Notes: a model not told the origin generated them from the sequence alone. A stretch of DNA of 64,000 nt from Suilimivivens aceti (GCF_025567405.1 NZ_JAOQKJ010000005.1:186001-250000); one strand, 5' to 3'. Counted from the first letter of the stretch, positions 33,225-42,673 are shown. A program made the numbers and translations.

Positions 33225-33947
33225 ATGAAAAAATATATTGTTTATGAGGACAGGGATATCCTGGTTGCTTACAAGCCTGCGGGGATTGCCACCCAGACAG
33301 CAAGGCTCGGGCAGCAGGATATGGTCAGTGAATTAAAGAATTATCTTTCCGGTCAGCCACAGTACAGGGGAAAGGGAGAGCCATACCTTGGCCTGGTACA
33401 CAGACTGGATCAACCGGTGGCGGGGATTCTTGTATTCGGTAAGACAAAAGAGGCAGCTGCTTCCTTAAGCCGGCAGATCGCAGAAGGAAAGCTGCATAAA
33501 TATTATTATGCCGTGATTTACGGTAGACCGGAGAAGGAAAAGGGAACTCTCTGTGATTATCTGTACAAGGATGGAAAGACGAATATGTCCCGTATTGTGG
33601 CAGAGGATTTTCCACAGGCAAAAAAGGCAAGACTTTCCTATCGCTGTGTGAACACGCTGATGGCACTGGAGATGCAGGAAGAGATTTCGCTCATGGAGAT
33701 CGAACTGTTTACCGGCAGGCATCATCAGATACGGGTACAGATGGCTCATGCCGGGATGCCGCTTCTTGGTGACAGCAAATATGGAAGCGAAGAAGATAAG
33801 GAGTTCAGCCGGCAGATCGGGGTGAAGAATGTTGCACTCTGTGCATTCTGTCTGCAGTTTATCCACCCTGCAACAGGAAAAAATATGAAATTTGAGCGAA
33901 TGCCGGAGGAAGAGATTTTTCTTCCCTTTTTTGGAAGTGGAATTTAA
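33225..33947 (+). CDS. RluA-family pseudouridine synthase
   Basis: Converts specific uridines in rRNA or tRNA to pseudouridine. The 240 residues carry the catalytic motif LVHRLDQPVAGILVFGKTK near 55-73 with the nucleophilic Asp, and the later GRHHQIRVQMAHAGMPLLGD. There is no N-terminal S4 domain, so this is one of the short RluA members and the RNA target cannot be named. It follows the two-component genes by 32 bases and ends at a terminator. Confidence 0.9.
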   Translation: MKKYIVYEDRDILVAYKPAGIATQTARLGQQDMVSELKNYLSGQPQYRGKGEPYLGLVHRLDQPVAGILVFGKTKEAAASLSRQIAEGKLHKYYYAVIYGRPEKEKGTLCDYLYKDGKTNMSRIVAEDFPQAKKARLSYRCVNTLMALEMQEEISLMEIELFTGRHHQIRVQMAHAGMPLLGDSKYGSEEDKEFSRQIGVKNVALCAFCLQFIHPATGKNMKFERMPEEEIFLPFFGSGI

Positions 33948-33972
33948 ATAATCATCTCATATTTTCATGGAA

Positions 33973-34018
33973 AACATCCACACTATCTGTAGAGAAAAAG
34001 AAAGTGTGGGTGTTTTTT
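33973..34018 (+). terminator. Terminator after the pseudouridine synthase gene
   Basis: AACATCCACACT (33973-33984) pairs with AGTGTGGGTGTT (34003-34014), followed by a T-run. The proposed TTG start of the next gene falls at the very end of this T-run. Confidence 0.8.
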
Positions 34019-35006
34019 GAAAAAGACAGATTTTACAGCGAAGCAGAAAAATTATATAATTTTTGTACTGATCACAGCAGGGGTTTATCTTTTTATGAGG
34101 TTTATCAGTCCTTTATTTTCTCCATTTCTGGCAGCCTTCTGTATTTCAGCTTTGATGCACAGGCTGGCAGGGAAACTGCCTTTCCGTATGAAGAAAAATA
34201 TTCTGGCATCCTTTCTTCTGCTGGTTCTGATAGGCATCTTATTTCTGGTATTAATGGGGATCGGTTATTCTGTACTGGAATGCTGCTGTCGTTTCAGGGA
34301 GAACTTTACAGAGTTTGAGGATGAATACAGTAGGATTTTGCAGAATTGTTGTGTATATCTTGAAGAAAATCTTGAAAGATCATTGCCCTGGGTAAAGGGC
34401 GCTGCAGGGGTGGTTTCTTTTCTGGTAATTACCATGATCGCAGTCTTCTTGATTCTGAAGGATTATGAGCAGATGGTGGAGGGCTTAAGTAAGGTCAATG
34501 AACTGAAAGGACTTTTTGCAGTAGCTGGAAAGGTGATCCGTTATCTGAAAACCTATGTAAGGGCACAGCTGATCATACTGCTTCTGATCGGCACTCTGTG
34601 TGTGGCAGTATTGTCTGCAGTCGGTATGAAGAGCAGTATTTTTTATGGTGTACTGACAGGCTTTATGGATATGCTTCCTTTCATAGGAACAGGAATTATG
34701 CTGGTTCCGCTGGCAGTTATCCGTATCCTGCACGAAGAATATGTAAGTGCAGGGATCATTTTACTGCTGTATGCGGCTTGTGCGCTGCTCAGGGAATTCC
34801 TGGAACCCAGGCTGATCGGTGATAAGGTTGGAATCTGGCCGGTAGGGATTTTGTTTTCCGTATTTGCAGGGGTGAAATTATTCGGCGTATTTGGTATGAT
34901 AAAGGGGCCAATAGGGCTTGTGATACTCTGCGAAAGCTGGAAGTACCTATTTGGAGAAAAGGACGGGGGAATTCCTGATGAAACAACAGGTGATGAAGGC
35001 AGGTAA
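34017..35006 (+). CDS. AI-2E family transporter (YtvI-like)
   Basis: Membrane protein of up to 329 residues with about seven hydrophobic segments. The AI-2E/PerM pattern is clear: LFSPFLAAFCISALMHRLAG near 30, then YLKTYVRAQLIILLLIGTLC near 180, GFMDMLPFIGTGIMLVPLAV near 218 and LREFLEPRLIGDKVGI near 262. Members of this group in sporeformers resemble YtvI and are often sporulation-associated; transported molecule unknown. The TTG start lies in the preceding terminator and lacks a convincing ribosome site, so the true start is uncertain. Overlaps the next gene by 29 bases. Confidence 0.82.
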   Translation: MKKTDFTAKQKNYIIFVLITAGVYLFMRFISPLFSPFLAAFCISALMHRLAGKLPFRMKKNILASFLLLVLIGILFLVLMGIGYSVLECCCRFRENFTEFEDEYSRILQNCCVYLEENLERSLPWVKGAAGVVSFLVITMIAVFLILKDYEQMVEGLSKVNELKGLFAVAGKVIRYLKTYVRAQLIILLLIGTLCVAVLSAVGMKSSIFYGVLTGFMDMLPFIGTGIMLVPLAVIRILHEEYVSAGIILLLYAACALLREFLEPRLIGDKVGIWPVGILFSVFAGVKLFGVFGMIKGPIGLVILCESWKYLFGEKDGGIPDETTGDEGR

Positions 35007-36579
35007 TCTGCTGGCGACAGCATATATGCTGATCATGTTTGTGCTGTATCCATTTTATATGAAAAATGGGTATGCAGATCTGGGAGAAGCCAAGTATCAT
35101 TTTTTCTTTTACGTAACAACAGCAGCCGTGATCCTTTTGCTGGCCCTGGCAGGTGTCACACTGCTGATATGGATCAGGGAAAAGAAAAGTGGGGAACGGA
35201 GCTATCTTTTTTCATTTGAAAAGGTTTCAGGCGTTGACCTCCTGGTTCTGCTGTATCTTTCAGAAGCATTTGTATCATTTGCATTTTCAGACTACCGGAG
35301 AGAAGCTTTTTTCGGAACAGAAGGCTGGTATATGGGATTTGCCACGATCCTGCTTCTTTGCCTTATCTATTTCCTGATCGGGGGATTCTGGAAGGATACT
35401 ATTAAAATATATGCAGCACCGGTGACAGCTTCCAGTCTGGTGTTTTTGCTTGGGATTTTAAACCGGTTTTCTGTATATCTGCCGTTTCAGGAGATGGCAG
35501 GAGGAGAATTTATTTCCACACTCGGTAACATTAACTGGTTTTGTGGTTATTTTTCTGTTATCGCCCCGATCGGCTTTGCCATGTATTTTCTTTGGAGTGC
35601 AAGGACAGAGGATTCCTGTTTTGACGTCAGGAAAGGGCTGATAGGAGAATTTTTGGCAATCTTACTGCTGTGTCTTGTTTTCACGGCAGCATTCAGTCAG
35701 GGAAGCAATAGTATCTTTCTGGTGATCGCAGCCGAATTCCTGTTTTTTACCATGGTGACATTGGAAAATAAAGTACATATGATGCAGATCCCCATTTTTC
35801 TCTTTACGATGGGGGCAGGCATGATCATAAGCGGTGAACTTCGTGAATGTCTGCCGGGGCGGTTCAATTATGAGCTGGATGAGCTGAGCAGTAAGCTGCT
35901 GGATCCGGAAAAGGGGATGTGGATCTGCCTGATTGCCGTGGCTATTGGTTTTTTCTGCCATATACGAAGCGGGAAGGAAAGCCGGACGGGCATAAACCTC
36001 TTAAAGGTGATTCTGCCTGGCACCATCTGCTTTATGGTACTTTTCTTTCCGGTGACTGTCATTATGTATATGTCAGGGAGACTGCAGGGGATCGATCAGG
36101 CAGGACTTGGAAGCCTCCTTACCTTTGATGAGAACTGGGGAAATGGACGAGGCGCTTCTATGATCACCGGGATCCGGATTTTTCAGGAACTGCCATTGTC
36201 ACAGAAGCTTTTTGGAGCAGGGCCTGACTGTTTCAGTACCTGTGCGTATTCAATCCCGGAGCTTACCGTTTATCTTTATGAAAATTTCGGAACGTCAAGA
36301 CTGACCAATGCACATAATGAACTGATCACTACACTGGTAAATACAGGGATCGTGGGAGTGATACTTTATTATACCATGATGGCAGTTTTTATCAGAAGGT
36401 GTATGAACAGGGCAAAGGAAGATCCTGCTTTTTATATTCCGGCAGCTTGTGTGACCGGATACCTGGTCCACAATCTGATCAGTTTTTCACAGGTACTCAG
36501 CTTTCCGTATGTTTTCCTGCTTATGGGGATGGAACGTGCCATGGAGCGCAGGCTTGACAAAAATAAAAAATTTTCCTAA
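34978..36579 (+). CDS. O-antigen ligase-like (Wzy_C) membrane protein
   Basis: Polytopic protein of 533 residues with 11-13 hydrophobic segments. The family signature is RLTNAHNELITTLVNTGIVG near 440-460, inside a large extracellular loop, followed by two closing helices. Such proteins join or polymerise lipid-linked glycans, or attach glycans to proteins, at the outer membrane face. ATG 34978 follows GGGGGAATTC and overlaps the AI-2E gene; the frame upstream to 34951 is less likely. No glycan cluster surrounds it, so the substrate is unknown. Confidence 0.82.
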   Translation: MKQQVMKAGNLLATAYMLIMFVLYPFYMKNGYADLGEAKYHFFFYVTTAAVILLLALAGVTLLIWIREKKSGERSYLFSFEKVSGVDLLVLLYLSEAFVSFAFSDYRREAFFGTEGWYMGFATILLLCLIYFLIGGFWKDTIKIYAAPVTASSLVFLLGILNRFSVYLPFQEMAGGEFISTLGNINWFCGYFSVIAPIGFAMYFLWSARTEDSCFDVRKGLIGEFLAILLLCLVFTAAFSQGSNSIFLVIAAEFLFFTMVTLENKVHMMQIPIFLFTMGAGMIISGELRECLPGRFNYELDELSSKLLDPEKGMWICLIAVAIGFFCHIRSGKESRTGINLLKVILPGTICFMVLFFPVTVIMYMSGRLQGIDQAGLGSLLTFDENWGNGRGASMITGIRIFQELPLSQKLFGAGPDCFSTCAYSIPELTVYLYENFGTSRLTNAHNELITTLVNTGIVGVILYYTMMAVFIRRCMNRAKEDPAFYIPAACVTGYLVHNLISFSQVLSFPYVFLLMGMERAMERRLDKNKKFS

Positions 36580-36597
36580 AATCAAAGCAACTGAATA

Positions 36598-36842
36598 AAA
36601 GTGGCGATGAAGAGGACTAGTAAGGATAGGCGCCTTTCAGAGAGAAGATCCCCGGTGGAAGAAGCGGGTGCTGAAAGATCTTTATGAGCAAGAATCCCGA
36701 ACCTGCCTTGGAGCTCTGTATGAAAATACAGCGTAGCACCGGCGATAACGGTATGAAAAGAGAATGTTACAGCATTAAGTAGGGTGGTACCGCCGGATTC
36801 CGGTCCCTGATCGGGGTGGAAGAAGGTGTACCACCCTTTTTT
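36598..36842 (+). ncRNA. T-box riboswitch for proline tRNA
   Basis: The leader has the Stem I start GGCGATGAAGAGGACTAGTA (AGTA bulge near 36626), the T-box AGGGTGGTACCGC at 36781-36793 and a terminator in which GGGTGGTAC (36782-36790) pairs with GTACCACCC (36828-36836) before six T. In the presumed specifier loop GAACCTGCC the triplet CCT (36701-36703) is a proline codon. Uncharged tRNA-Pro should stabilise the antiterminator and turn on proS. Confidence 0.95.
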
Positions 36843-36911
36843 GACAAAGTAAGCAGAAAGGCGCTACAGGCAGCCTGCCAGAGCAGAAAACACAGAGAAA
36901 AGGAGAAAAAA

Positions 36912-38342
36912 ATGGCTGAGAAGAAGTTAGTCGAAGCGATTACATCCATGAGTGAGGATTTCGCCCAGTGGTATACGGATGTAGTCAAGAAAGCGGAGTT
37001 GATTGATTATTCCAATGTAAAGGGATGTATGGTGATCAAGCCTGCAGGTTATGCAATCTGGGAAAATATCCAGAGACAGCTTGATGAAAGATTCAAGGCA
37101 ACCGGAGTAGAGAATGTCTATATGCCCATGTTTATTCCGGAGAGCCTGTTAAATAAGGAAAAGGATCATGTGGAAGGGTTTGCTCCAGAGGTTGCCTGGG
37201 TTACCCATGGCGGGCTGGCTCCTTTGCAGGAGAGAATGTGTGTCAGACCTACTTCCGAAACACTATTCTGCGATTTTTATAAGGGAGACATCCATTCCTA
37301 CAGAGATCTTCCCAAGGTTTATAACCAGTGGTGCAGTGTGGTGCGCTGGGAAAAGGAGACAAGACCTTTCCTGCGTTCCAGAGAATTTCTCTGGCAGGAA
37401 GGCCATACTGCTCATGCAACAGCAGAAGAAGCAGAAGCAAGAACCGAGCAGATGCTGAATGTATATGCTGATTTCTGTGAGGAGGTTCTGGCAATCCCGG
37501 TTGTTAAGGGCCGTAAGACAGAGAAGGAGAAATTTGCAGGTGCAGAGGCTACCTATACCATTGAGGCACTGATGCATGATGGTAAGGCGCTGCAGTCAGG
37601 AACCAGCCACAATTTTGGGGACGGCTTCGCAAAGGCTTTTGGCATCCAGTTTACAGATAAAGATAACAAGCTGAAATATGTTTACCAGACATCATGGGGA
37701 ATGTCTACCAGAATTATCGGAGCGATCATCATGGTACACGGAGATGATTCCGGTCTGGTGCTGCCTCCAAGGATCGCACCGACACAGGTTATGATCATTC
37801 CGATCCAGCAGAAAAAGGAAGGTGTTCTTGACAAGGCTTATGAACTGAGAGACAGATTAAAGGGCTTCAAGGTAAAGGTAGATGACTCTGACAAGAGTCC
37901 CGGATGGAAGTTCTCCGAGCAGGAGATGCGTGGTATTCCGCTCCGTGTGGAGATCGGACCGAAGGATATCGAGGCCGGTAAGTGCGTGATCTGCCGTCGT
38001 GATAATGGCGAGAAGATCGAAGTGGCACTGGATGAGCTGGAGAGCAAAGTAGGTGAGCTTCTTGATCAGGTACAGGCAGATATGCTTGCAAAGGCAAGAA
38101 AGCATCTGGAAAGCCATACCTATGTAGCTACAAACAGAGAAGAATTTGAAAAGCTATTTGCTGAAAAATCAGGATTTGTAAAGGCTATGTGGTGTGGAGA
38201 GAGAGCCTGCGAGGAAGAGATCAAGGAAAAGATGAGCGTTTCCAGCAGATGTATGCCGTTCCATCAGGAATGCCTCTCCGATAAATGTGCTTATTGTGGA
38301 AAGCCTGCCAAAAAGATGGTTTACTGGGGCAGGGCTTACTAA
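36912..38342 (+). CDS. proS: Prolyl-tRNA synthetase, archaeal/eukaryotic-like type
   Basis: Charges tRNA-Pro. The 476 residues match the shorter ProRS without the bacterial editing domain: class II motifs include RPTSETLFCDFYKGDIHSYR and GTSHNFGDGFAKAFGI near 229, an anticodon domain, and a Cys-containing C-terminal domain (CVICRRDNG, RCMPFHQECLSDKCAYCG) ending with the aromatic WGRAY. ATG 36912 follows AGGAGAAA. The frame is open back to 36816, but that part belongs to the T-box terminator. The T-box controls it. Confidence 0.96.
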   Translation: MAEKKLVEAITSMSEDFAQWYTDVVKKAELIDYSNVKGCMVIKPAGYAIWENIQRQLDERFKATGVENVYMPMFIPESLLNKEKDHVEGFAPEVAWVTHGGLAPLQERMCVRPTSETLFCDFYKGDIHSYRDLPKVYNQWCSVVRWEKETRPFLRSREFLWQEGHTAHATAEEAEARTEQMLNVYADFCEEVLAIPVVKGRKTEKEKFAGAEATYTIEALMHDGKALQSGTSHNFGDGFAKAFGIQFTDKDNKLKYVYQTSWGMSTRIIGAIIMVHGDDSGLVLPPRIAPTQVMIIPIQQKKEGVLDKAYELRDRLKGFKVKVDDSDKSPGWKFSEQEMRGIPLRVEIGPKDIEAGKCVICRRDNGEKIEVALDELESKVGELLDQVQADMLAKARKHLESHTYVATNREEFEKLFAEKSGFVKAMWCGERACEEEIKEKMSVSSRCMPFHQECLSDKCAYCGKPAKKMVYWGRAY

Positions 38343-38357
38343 AAGAAGGAAGGAATC

Positions 38358-39707
38358 ATGCAGAATACAACCATGATCGAATTGCCTGAAAGGGTGAAAG
38401 AGATACTGGATACGATTATGGAAGCCGGCTACGAAGCTTATGCTGTAGGCGGCTGTATTCGTGATTCGATACTTGGAAGAAAACCAAATGACTGGGATAT
38501 CACTACATCTGCGTCTCCTTATGAGATCAAGGAGCTGTTCCGGCGGACGGTAGATACCGGGATCCAGCATGGAACAGTGACCGTTATGATGGATAAGGAA
38601 GGGTTTGAAGTCACCACCTACCGGATCGACGGGGACTATAAGGATGGAAGACATCCCAGTGAAGTGACTTTTACAGCAAGCCTGAAGGAAGATCTGCGCC
38701 GCAGAGATTTTACAATCAATGCCATGGCCTATAATGAGCAGAACGGGCTCGTGGATATTTTCGGTGGAATGCATGATATTGCAGATGGTGTGATACGTTG
38801 TGTCGGAGAACCCAGAGAGCGTTTTTCAGAGGATGCTCTGCGGATCATGCGGGCAGTACGGTTTTCTGCGCAGCTTGGCTACCAGATCGAAGAAAAGACT
38901 AAAGCTGCGATCAAGGAGCTCGCACCAACTCTTAAGAAGATCAGTGCAGAGAGGATTCAGGTGGAGCTTGTGAAGCTTGTCACCTCCAAGCATCCAGAAG
39001 AGCTTCTGACAGCTTATGAAACCGGGATCACATCAGTGATCCTGCCAGAGTTTGATCTTTGCATGGAAACAGAGCAGCATAATCCCCATCATCTTTACAA
39101 CGTAGGGATGCACACGATCCATGCCATGGAAGTCATTCCGGCAGATAAGGTGCTTCGTCTTGCCATGCTGTTTCATGATATGGGGAAGCCGGTCTGCAGA
39201 GAGACGGATGAACGGGGCATTGACCACTTCCATGGTCATCCGCAGGTTTCTGAGGAGATTACGGGGAAGGTGCTCCGGAGACTTAAGTTTGATAATGATA
39301 CTGTTTATATGGTAAAAAAACTTGTCAGATGCCACGATCAGTATATTCCGGCAGATGAAAGAGGAGTACGCCGTGCCATGTGGCGCGTGGGGGAGGATGC
39401 CTTTCCTCTGCTCCTCCAGGTAAAAAAAGCAGATATGGAGGCGCAGAGCACCTTTTTAATAGAAGAAAAAGAAAAAAATCTGCAGGCGGTAGGACGGATC
39501 TATCAGGAAATTCTGGAAAAAAAGCAGTGTGTCTCACTGAAAACGCTGGCAGTAAACGGAAAGGATCTGATGGATGAGGCCGGATATGTACCTGGCAAAG
39601 AGCTTGGCACTATCCTTCAGGAACTGCTTCATCTTGTGATAGAGGAACCGGAGCTGAATGATAAAGGGACGCTTCTGAAAGAAGCCAGGCAGAGACGAAA
39701 CCGGTAA
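38358..39707 (+). CDS. cca: CCA tRNA nucleotidyltransferase
   Basis: Adds or repairs the 3' CCA end of tRNAs. The 449 residues begin with the class II nucleotidyltransferase head (VGGCIRDSILGRKPNDWDIT near 30-50, with the catalytic DxD), the RRDFTINAMAYN motif near 116, the neck domain ALRIMRAVRFSAQLGYQ, and an HD domain AMLFHDMGKP near 270 with DHFHGHPQVSEE. The HD domain implies phosphatase or phosphodiesterase activity. It starts 15 bases after proS and is probably co-transcribed. Confidence 0.95.
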   Translation: MQNTTMIELPERVKEILDTIMEAGYEAYAVGGCIRDSILGRKPNDWDITTSASPYEIKELFRRTVDTGIQHGTVTVMMDKEGFEVTTYRIDGDYKDGRHPSEVTFTASLKEDLRRRDFTINAMAYNEQNGLVDIFGGMHDIADGVIRCVGEPRERFSEDALRIMRAVRFSAQLGYQIEEKTKAAIKELAPTLKKISAERIQVELVKLVTSKHPEELLTAYETGITSVILPEFDLCMETEQHNPHHLYNVGMHTIHAMEVIPADKVLRLAMLFHDMGKPVCRETDERGIDHFHGHPQVSEEITGKVLRRLKFDNDTVYMVKKLVRCHDQYIPADERGVRRAMWRVGEDAFPLLLQVKKADMEAQSTFLIEEKEKNLQAVGRIYQEILEKKQCVSLKTLAVNGKDLMDEAGYVPGKELGTILQELLHLVIEEPELNDKGTLLKEARQRRNR

Positions 39708-39764
39708 TACTTTACAGATTACCCTCATAAGATAGGATATGACTTACGTCAGGGGGTAATCATT

Positions 39765-40751
39765 GTGAATGACAGATGTGTCAGTTTGCTGGAAAAGTAT
39801 GAATTGGAGTTGCTTCGTACCTGTAAGGGGCGTGGTGCCATTCTGTGTGAAACAGATATAGGAACCCTGATCCTGAAAGAATATGCAGGTTACAGAGAGA
39901 AATGTGTATATCAGGATGCTCTGCTGCATGCTCTTGCAGATAAGGGTTTTTCTTATAAAGAAAGCATTATCAGGAATAAGGAAGGGGAGCTTCTGACAGA
40001 GGATGTGGATGGAACCTCTTATATCCTGAAAACCTGGTTTGAAGGCCGGGAATGTAATGTAAGGGACCGGGAGGACTGTGCCCTTGCCATGCAGACACTG
40101 GCATCTTATCATAAGGTCAGTGCACTCTGTCAGGAACTGACAGAGTATAGATCCCTGTCTGATGTGGAAGCAGAGTTTGAAAAACATAACAGGGAGCTGA
40201 AGAAGATATGGCGGTTCCTGAAAACAAGAGGACAGAAGAGCGATTTTGAGATTGCACTGATGCAGAGCTATGCCGGTTTTTTTGAAAAGGCACTGGCAGT
40301 CACAGAAGAATGGAAGAGCTGTAAGGGACAGGAGAAATCTGTACAGGTTGTCTGCCATGGGGATTATCAGCATCATAATCTGATCCTGTCTGGGAGCAGG
40401 TTTCATCTGGTCAATTTTGAAAAGTGCGTTCCGGACAGTCCGGTGAGAGATATTTATCTGTTTATGAGAAAGCTTCTGGAAAAGAGCGACTGGTCTTTTA
40501 GTACCGGCTCAGAGCTGCTTCTTTCCTATGAAAAAGAGAGACATCTGGAAAAGGAAGATTACAGGATGCTCTATTACCGGCTGGCATATCCTGAAAAATT
40601 CTGGAAAATTGCCAATTTTTATTATAATTCAGGTAAAGCATGGATCCCGGAGAAGTATCAGGAGAAGCTTTTAAAGGTAAACAGACAGGAACAGGAAAAA
40701 AAAGAATTTCTGAAAAAATTCCGGGAAAAGTATGGTATACTTACATCGTAA
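39765..40751 (+). CDS. CotS-family spore coat protein (kinase-like fold)
   Basis: A 328-residue protein of the aminoglycoside-phosphotransferase fold, as in CotS/YutH of sporeformers. The putative catalytic loop is VCHGDYQHHNLIL near 203-215. The metal-binding DFD/DFE triad is replaced by VNFEKC near 225, so normal ATP-Mg catalysis is doubtful; I recall the same NFE in other clostridial CotS proteins. The GTG start follows CAGGGGGT. It is downstream of cca, with sporulation genes further right. A role in the spore coat is inferred from family only. Confidence 0.78.
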   Translation: MNDRCVSLLEKYELELLRTCKGRGAILCETDIGTLILKEYAGYREKCVYQDALLHALADKGFSYKESIIRNKEGELLTEDVDGTSYILKTWFEGRECNVRDREDCALAMQTLASYHKVSALCQELTEYRSLSDVEAEFEKHNRELKKIWRFLKTRGQKSDFEIALMQSYAGFFEKALAVTEEWKSCKGQEKSVQVVCHGDYQHHNLILSGSRFHLVNFEKCVPDSPVRDIYLFMRKLLEKSDWSFSTGSELLLSYEKERHLEKEDYRMLYYRLAYPEKFWKIANFYYNSGKAWIPEKYQEKLLKVNRQEQEKKEFLKKFREKYGILTS

Positions 40752-40787
40752 CAAAACAGAAGATTTGATTGAAACAGGGATTACAGA

Positions 40788-42206
40788 ATGAAAGAAAACA
40801 GAGAGAACAAACCGGTCTTAAAATATCTGGCAGTTTTGCTGAGCCTGGTACTGACGGGCTGCGGAACCATTGGTCTTGCCCAGGAGTCCACATTTGAAAG
40901 TGCCTATGAAAACGGAAAGGAAGAAGAACCGGCAGCACCGGCATATACATCAGCCAGCAGAGGTGTCCTTATTTCCATAAATACAGAAGATAGGAGCTTT
41001 GTCATCCACAGGACAGCGGAAGGTGATGATATAGTCCTTAACTATACCGGTGCTACAGTAGTACAGGATCAATATGAAAGTCCCCTGACCATGGAGCAGC
41101 TTTCTGCAGGAGAGATCCTGGATGTGACTTATGACAGCGAATCTGGCAGAGCGGGAGATATTGCCATATCCGGAGATGCCTTCTGCTATGAGGGACTTTC
41201 AAGGTGCCGCATAGATGAAGGTAAGGGAACACTGGAGACAGGAAGCGAGACACTGCATATCAGTAATCAGACCAGAGTCTTTTCTGAGGGACGGGAGATC
41301 GGGATAAATGAGATCCTGAATCTGGATACTGTGACGGTCAGGGGTATAGGACATGATGTCAGCAGTATCGTGATAGAAAAGGGGCATGGATATCTGAGCC
41401 TTAAGGATGCAGATGCACTGCTTGGCGGATGGATCGAGGTAGGACAGGCCGTGATCAGCCAGATCACGCAGGAGATGCTCCTCACTGTGCCGGAAGGAAG
41501 CTATCAGGTAAGACTGACAGCAGGAGATGTGGATGAAACAAGAGAGGTAACTATAAAGAGGAATGAAGAAAATGTCCTTGATCTTGGGGATATTGAACTG
41601 AAGGTGCCGGTAAACGGGCAGGTCAGCCTTGTGATATCTCCTTCTACAGCTACAGTCAGGATTGATGATGTGACCGTCAATGCAGCCTATGCGGTACGCC
41701 TTCCCTTTGGCATCCATCAGATCACAGCAAGTGCTGATGGATATGATACCGTTTCGGAATACTTCGAAGTGACAGGGGAAAATACCAGAGTAAAGCTGAC
41801 ACTTGGCAGGGCGGCAGAGGAAGATACAGTTTCCGGCAATTCTACAAAGGAAGAGGAAACGCCAGCTCATACAGTTACGATCAAGGCACCTGAAGATGTG
41901 GAAGTATATCAGGACAACCTGTATATGGGTATTTCACCTGTTACCTATGATAAAACCGTTGGAACGCATACGATTTCCCTGAGGAAGAGTGGTTACCAGA
42001 CGAAGAGCTATCAGATCGAGGTGACGGATGATGACAGGGATCTTGTATATTCCTTCCCTGATCTGGAAAAGAATATAAATGAGAATACAGATGCATCAAA
42101 TACCGTGAGTGGAAACAGTGTCAAAAACCAGACAGGCAGTACTGTCAGCGGCAATACAAATACCGTCAGCGGCAATGAAACGACTGCCAGACAGGGCACT
42201 GCCTGA
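40788..42206 (+). CDS. PEGA-domain lipoprotein
   Basis: Predicted cell-surface lipoprotein of 472 residues. The signal peptide ends with the lipobox LVLTGC (Cys near 25). After an N-terminal beta domain come about three PEGA-like units: MLLTVPEGSYQVRLTAGD near 225, LVISPSTATVRIDDVTVNA near 285, and VTIKAPEDVEVYQDNLYMG near 365 with the typical GTHTISLRKSGYQTKSY. The C-terminal tail is low-complexity with repeated TVSGN (about 425-465), also seen once near 348. PEGA proteins bind or decorate the cell surface; no enzymatic motif is visible. Confidence 0.85.
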   Translation: MKENRENKPVLKYLAVLLSLVLTGCGTIGLAQESTFESAYENGKEEEPAAPAYTSASRGVLISINTEDRSFVIHRTAEGDDIVLNYTGATVVQDQYESPLTMEQLSAGEILDVTYDSESGRAGDIAISGDAFCYEGLSRCRIDEGKGTLETGSETLHISNQTRVFSEGREIGINEILNLDTVTVRGIGHDVSSIVIEKGHGYLSLKDADALLGGWIEVGQAVISQITQEMLLTVPEGSYQVRLTAGDVDETREVTIKRNEENVLDLGDIELKVPVNGQVSLVISPSTATVRIDDVTVNAAYAVRLPFGIHQITASADGYDTVSEYFEVTGENTRVKLTLGRAAEEDTVSGNSTKEEETPAHTVTIKAPEDVEVYQDNLYMGISPVTYDKTVGTHTISLRKSGYQTKSYQIEVTDDDRDLVYSFPDLEKNINENTDASNTVSGNSVKNQTGSTVSGNTNTVSGNETTARQGTA

Positions 42207-42253
42207 AACCGCAGAAAAGTGAGGAAATACGGGGCTGAAAAGCCAAAAATTTC

Positions 42254-42282
42254 TTGACAAACAGTAGTAAAAAAGATATATA
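42254..42282 (+). promoter_or_regulatory. Strong promoter of the HU gene
   Basis: TTGACA (42254-42259), 17 bases, TATATA (42277-42282). It gives a leader of about 65 bases before hup. Confidence 0.88.
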
Positions 42283-42357
42283 TAGATATAGACGTTTCAT
42301 TCAAGTGGAAGAAACAAGAAAATAAATAAACGCTCATAATAAGAGGAGGAGTTCGAA

Positions 42358-42633
42358 ATGAACAAAACAGAATTAGTAGCAGCAATCGCTGATGAAGCTG
42401 GATTATCTAAGAAGGATGCTGAGAAGGCATTAAAGGCTTTCACAGATGTTGTAACAGAAGAATTAAAGAAGGGTGAGAAGGTTCAGCTTGTTGGCTTTGG
42501 TACATTTGAAGTATCTGAGAGAGCAGCAAGAGAAGGAAGAAATCCCCAGACTGGCGCAGCAATGAAGATTGCAGCTTCTAAGGCTCCTAAGTTCAAGGCT
42601 GGTAAGGCATTAAAGGATTTAATCAACGCATAA
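42358..42633 (+). CDS. hup: HU-family DNA-binding protein
   Basis: Nucleoid-associated histone-like protein of 91 residues. It matches HU throughout: MNKTELVAAIADEAGLSKKD, VQLVGFGTFEVSERAAREG, then RNPQTG at the beta-arm tip and FKAGKALKDLIN at the end. It has its own strong promoter, an AGGAGGAG ribosome site and a terminator, fitting high expression. Confidence 0.97.
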   Translation: MNKTELVAAIADEAGLSKKDAEKALKAFTDVVTEELKKGEKVQLVGFGTFEVSERAAREGRNPQTGAAMKIAASKAPKFKAGKALKDLINA

Positions 42634-42647
42634 GTGAGATACGTGAG

Positions 42648-42673
42648 GGACCTGCTGTGGCAGGTCCTTTTTT
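42648..42673 (+). terminator. Terminator after hup
   Basis: GGACCTGC, loop TGTG, GCAGGTCC, then six T. Confidence 0.95.

Noticed and set aside
36816..36911. N-terminal extension of proS
   Set aside because: It lies inside the T-box terminator; ATG 36912 has AGGAGAAA and fits the family.
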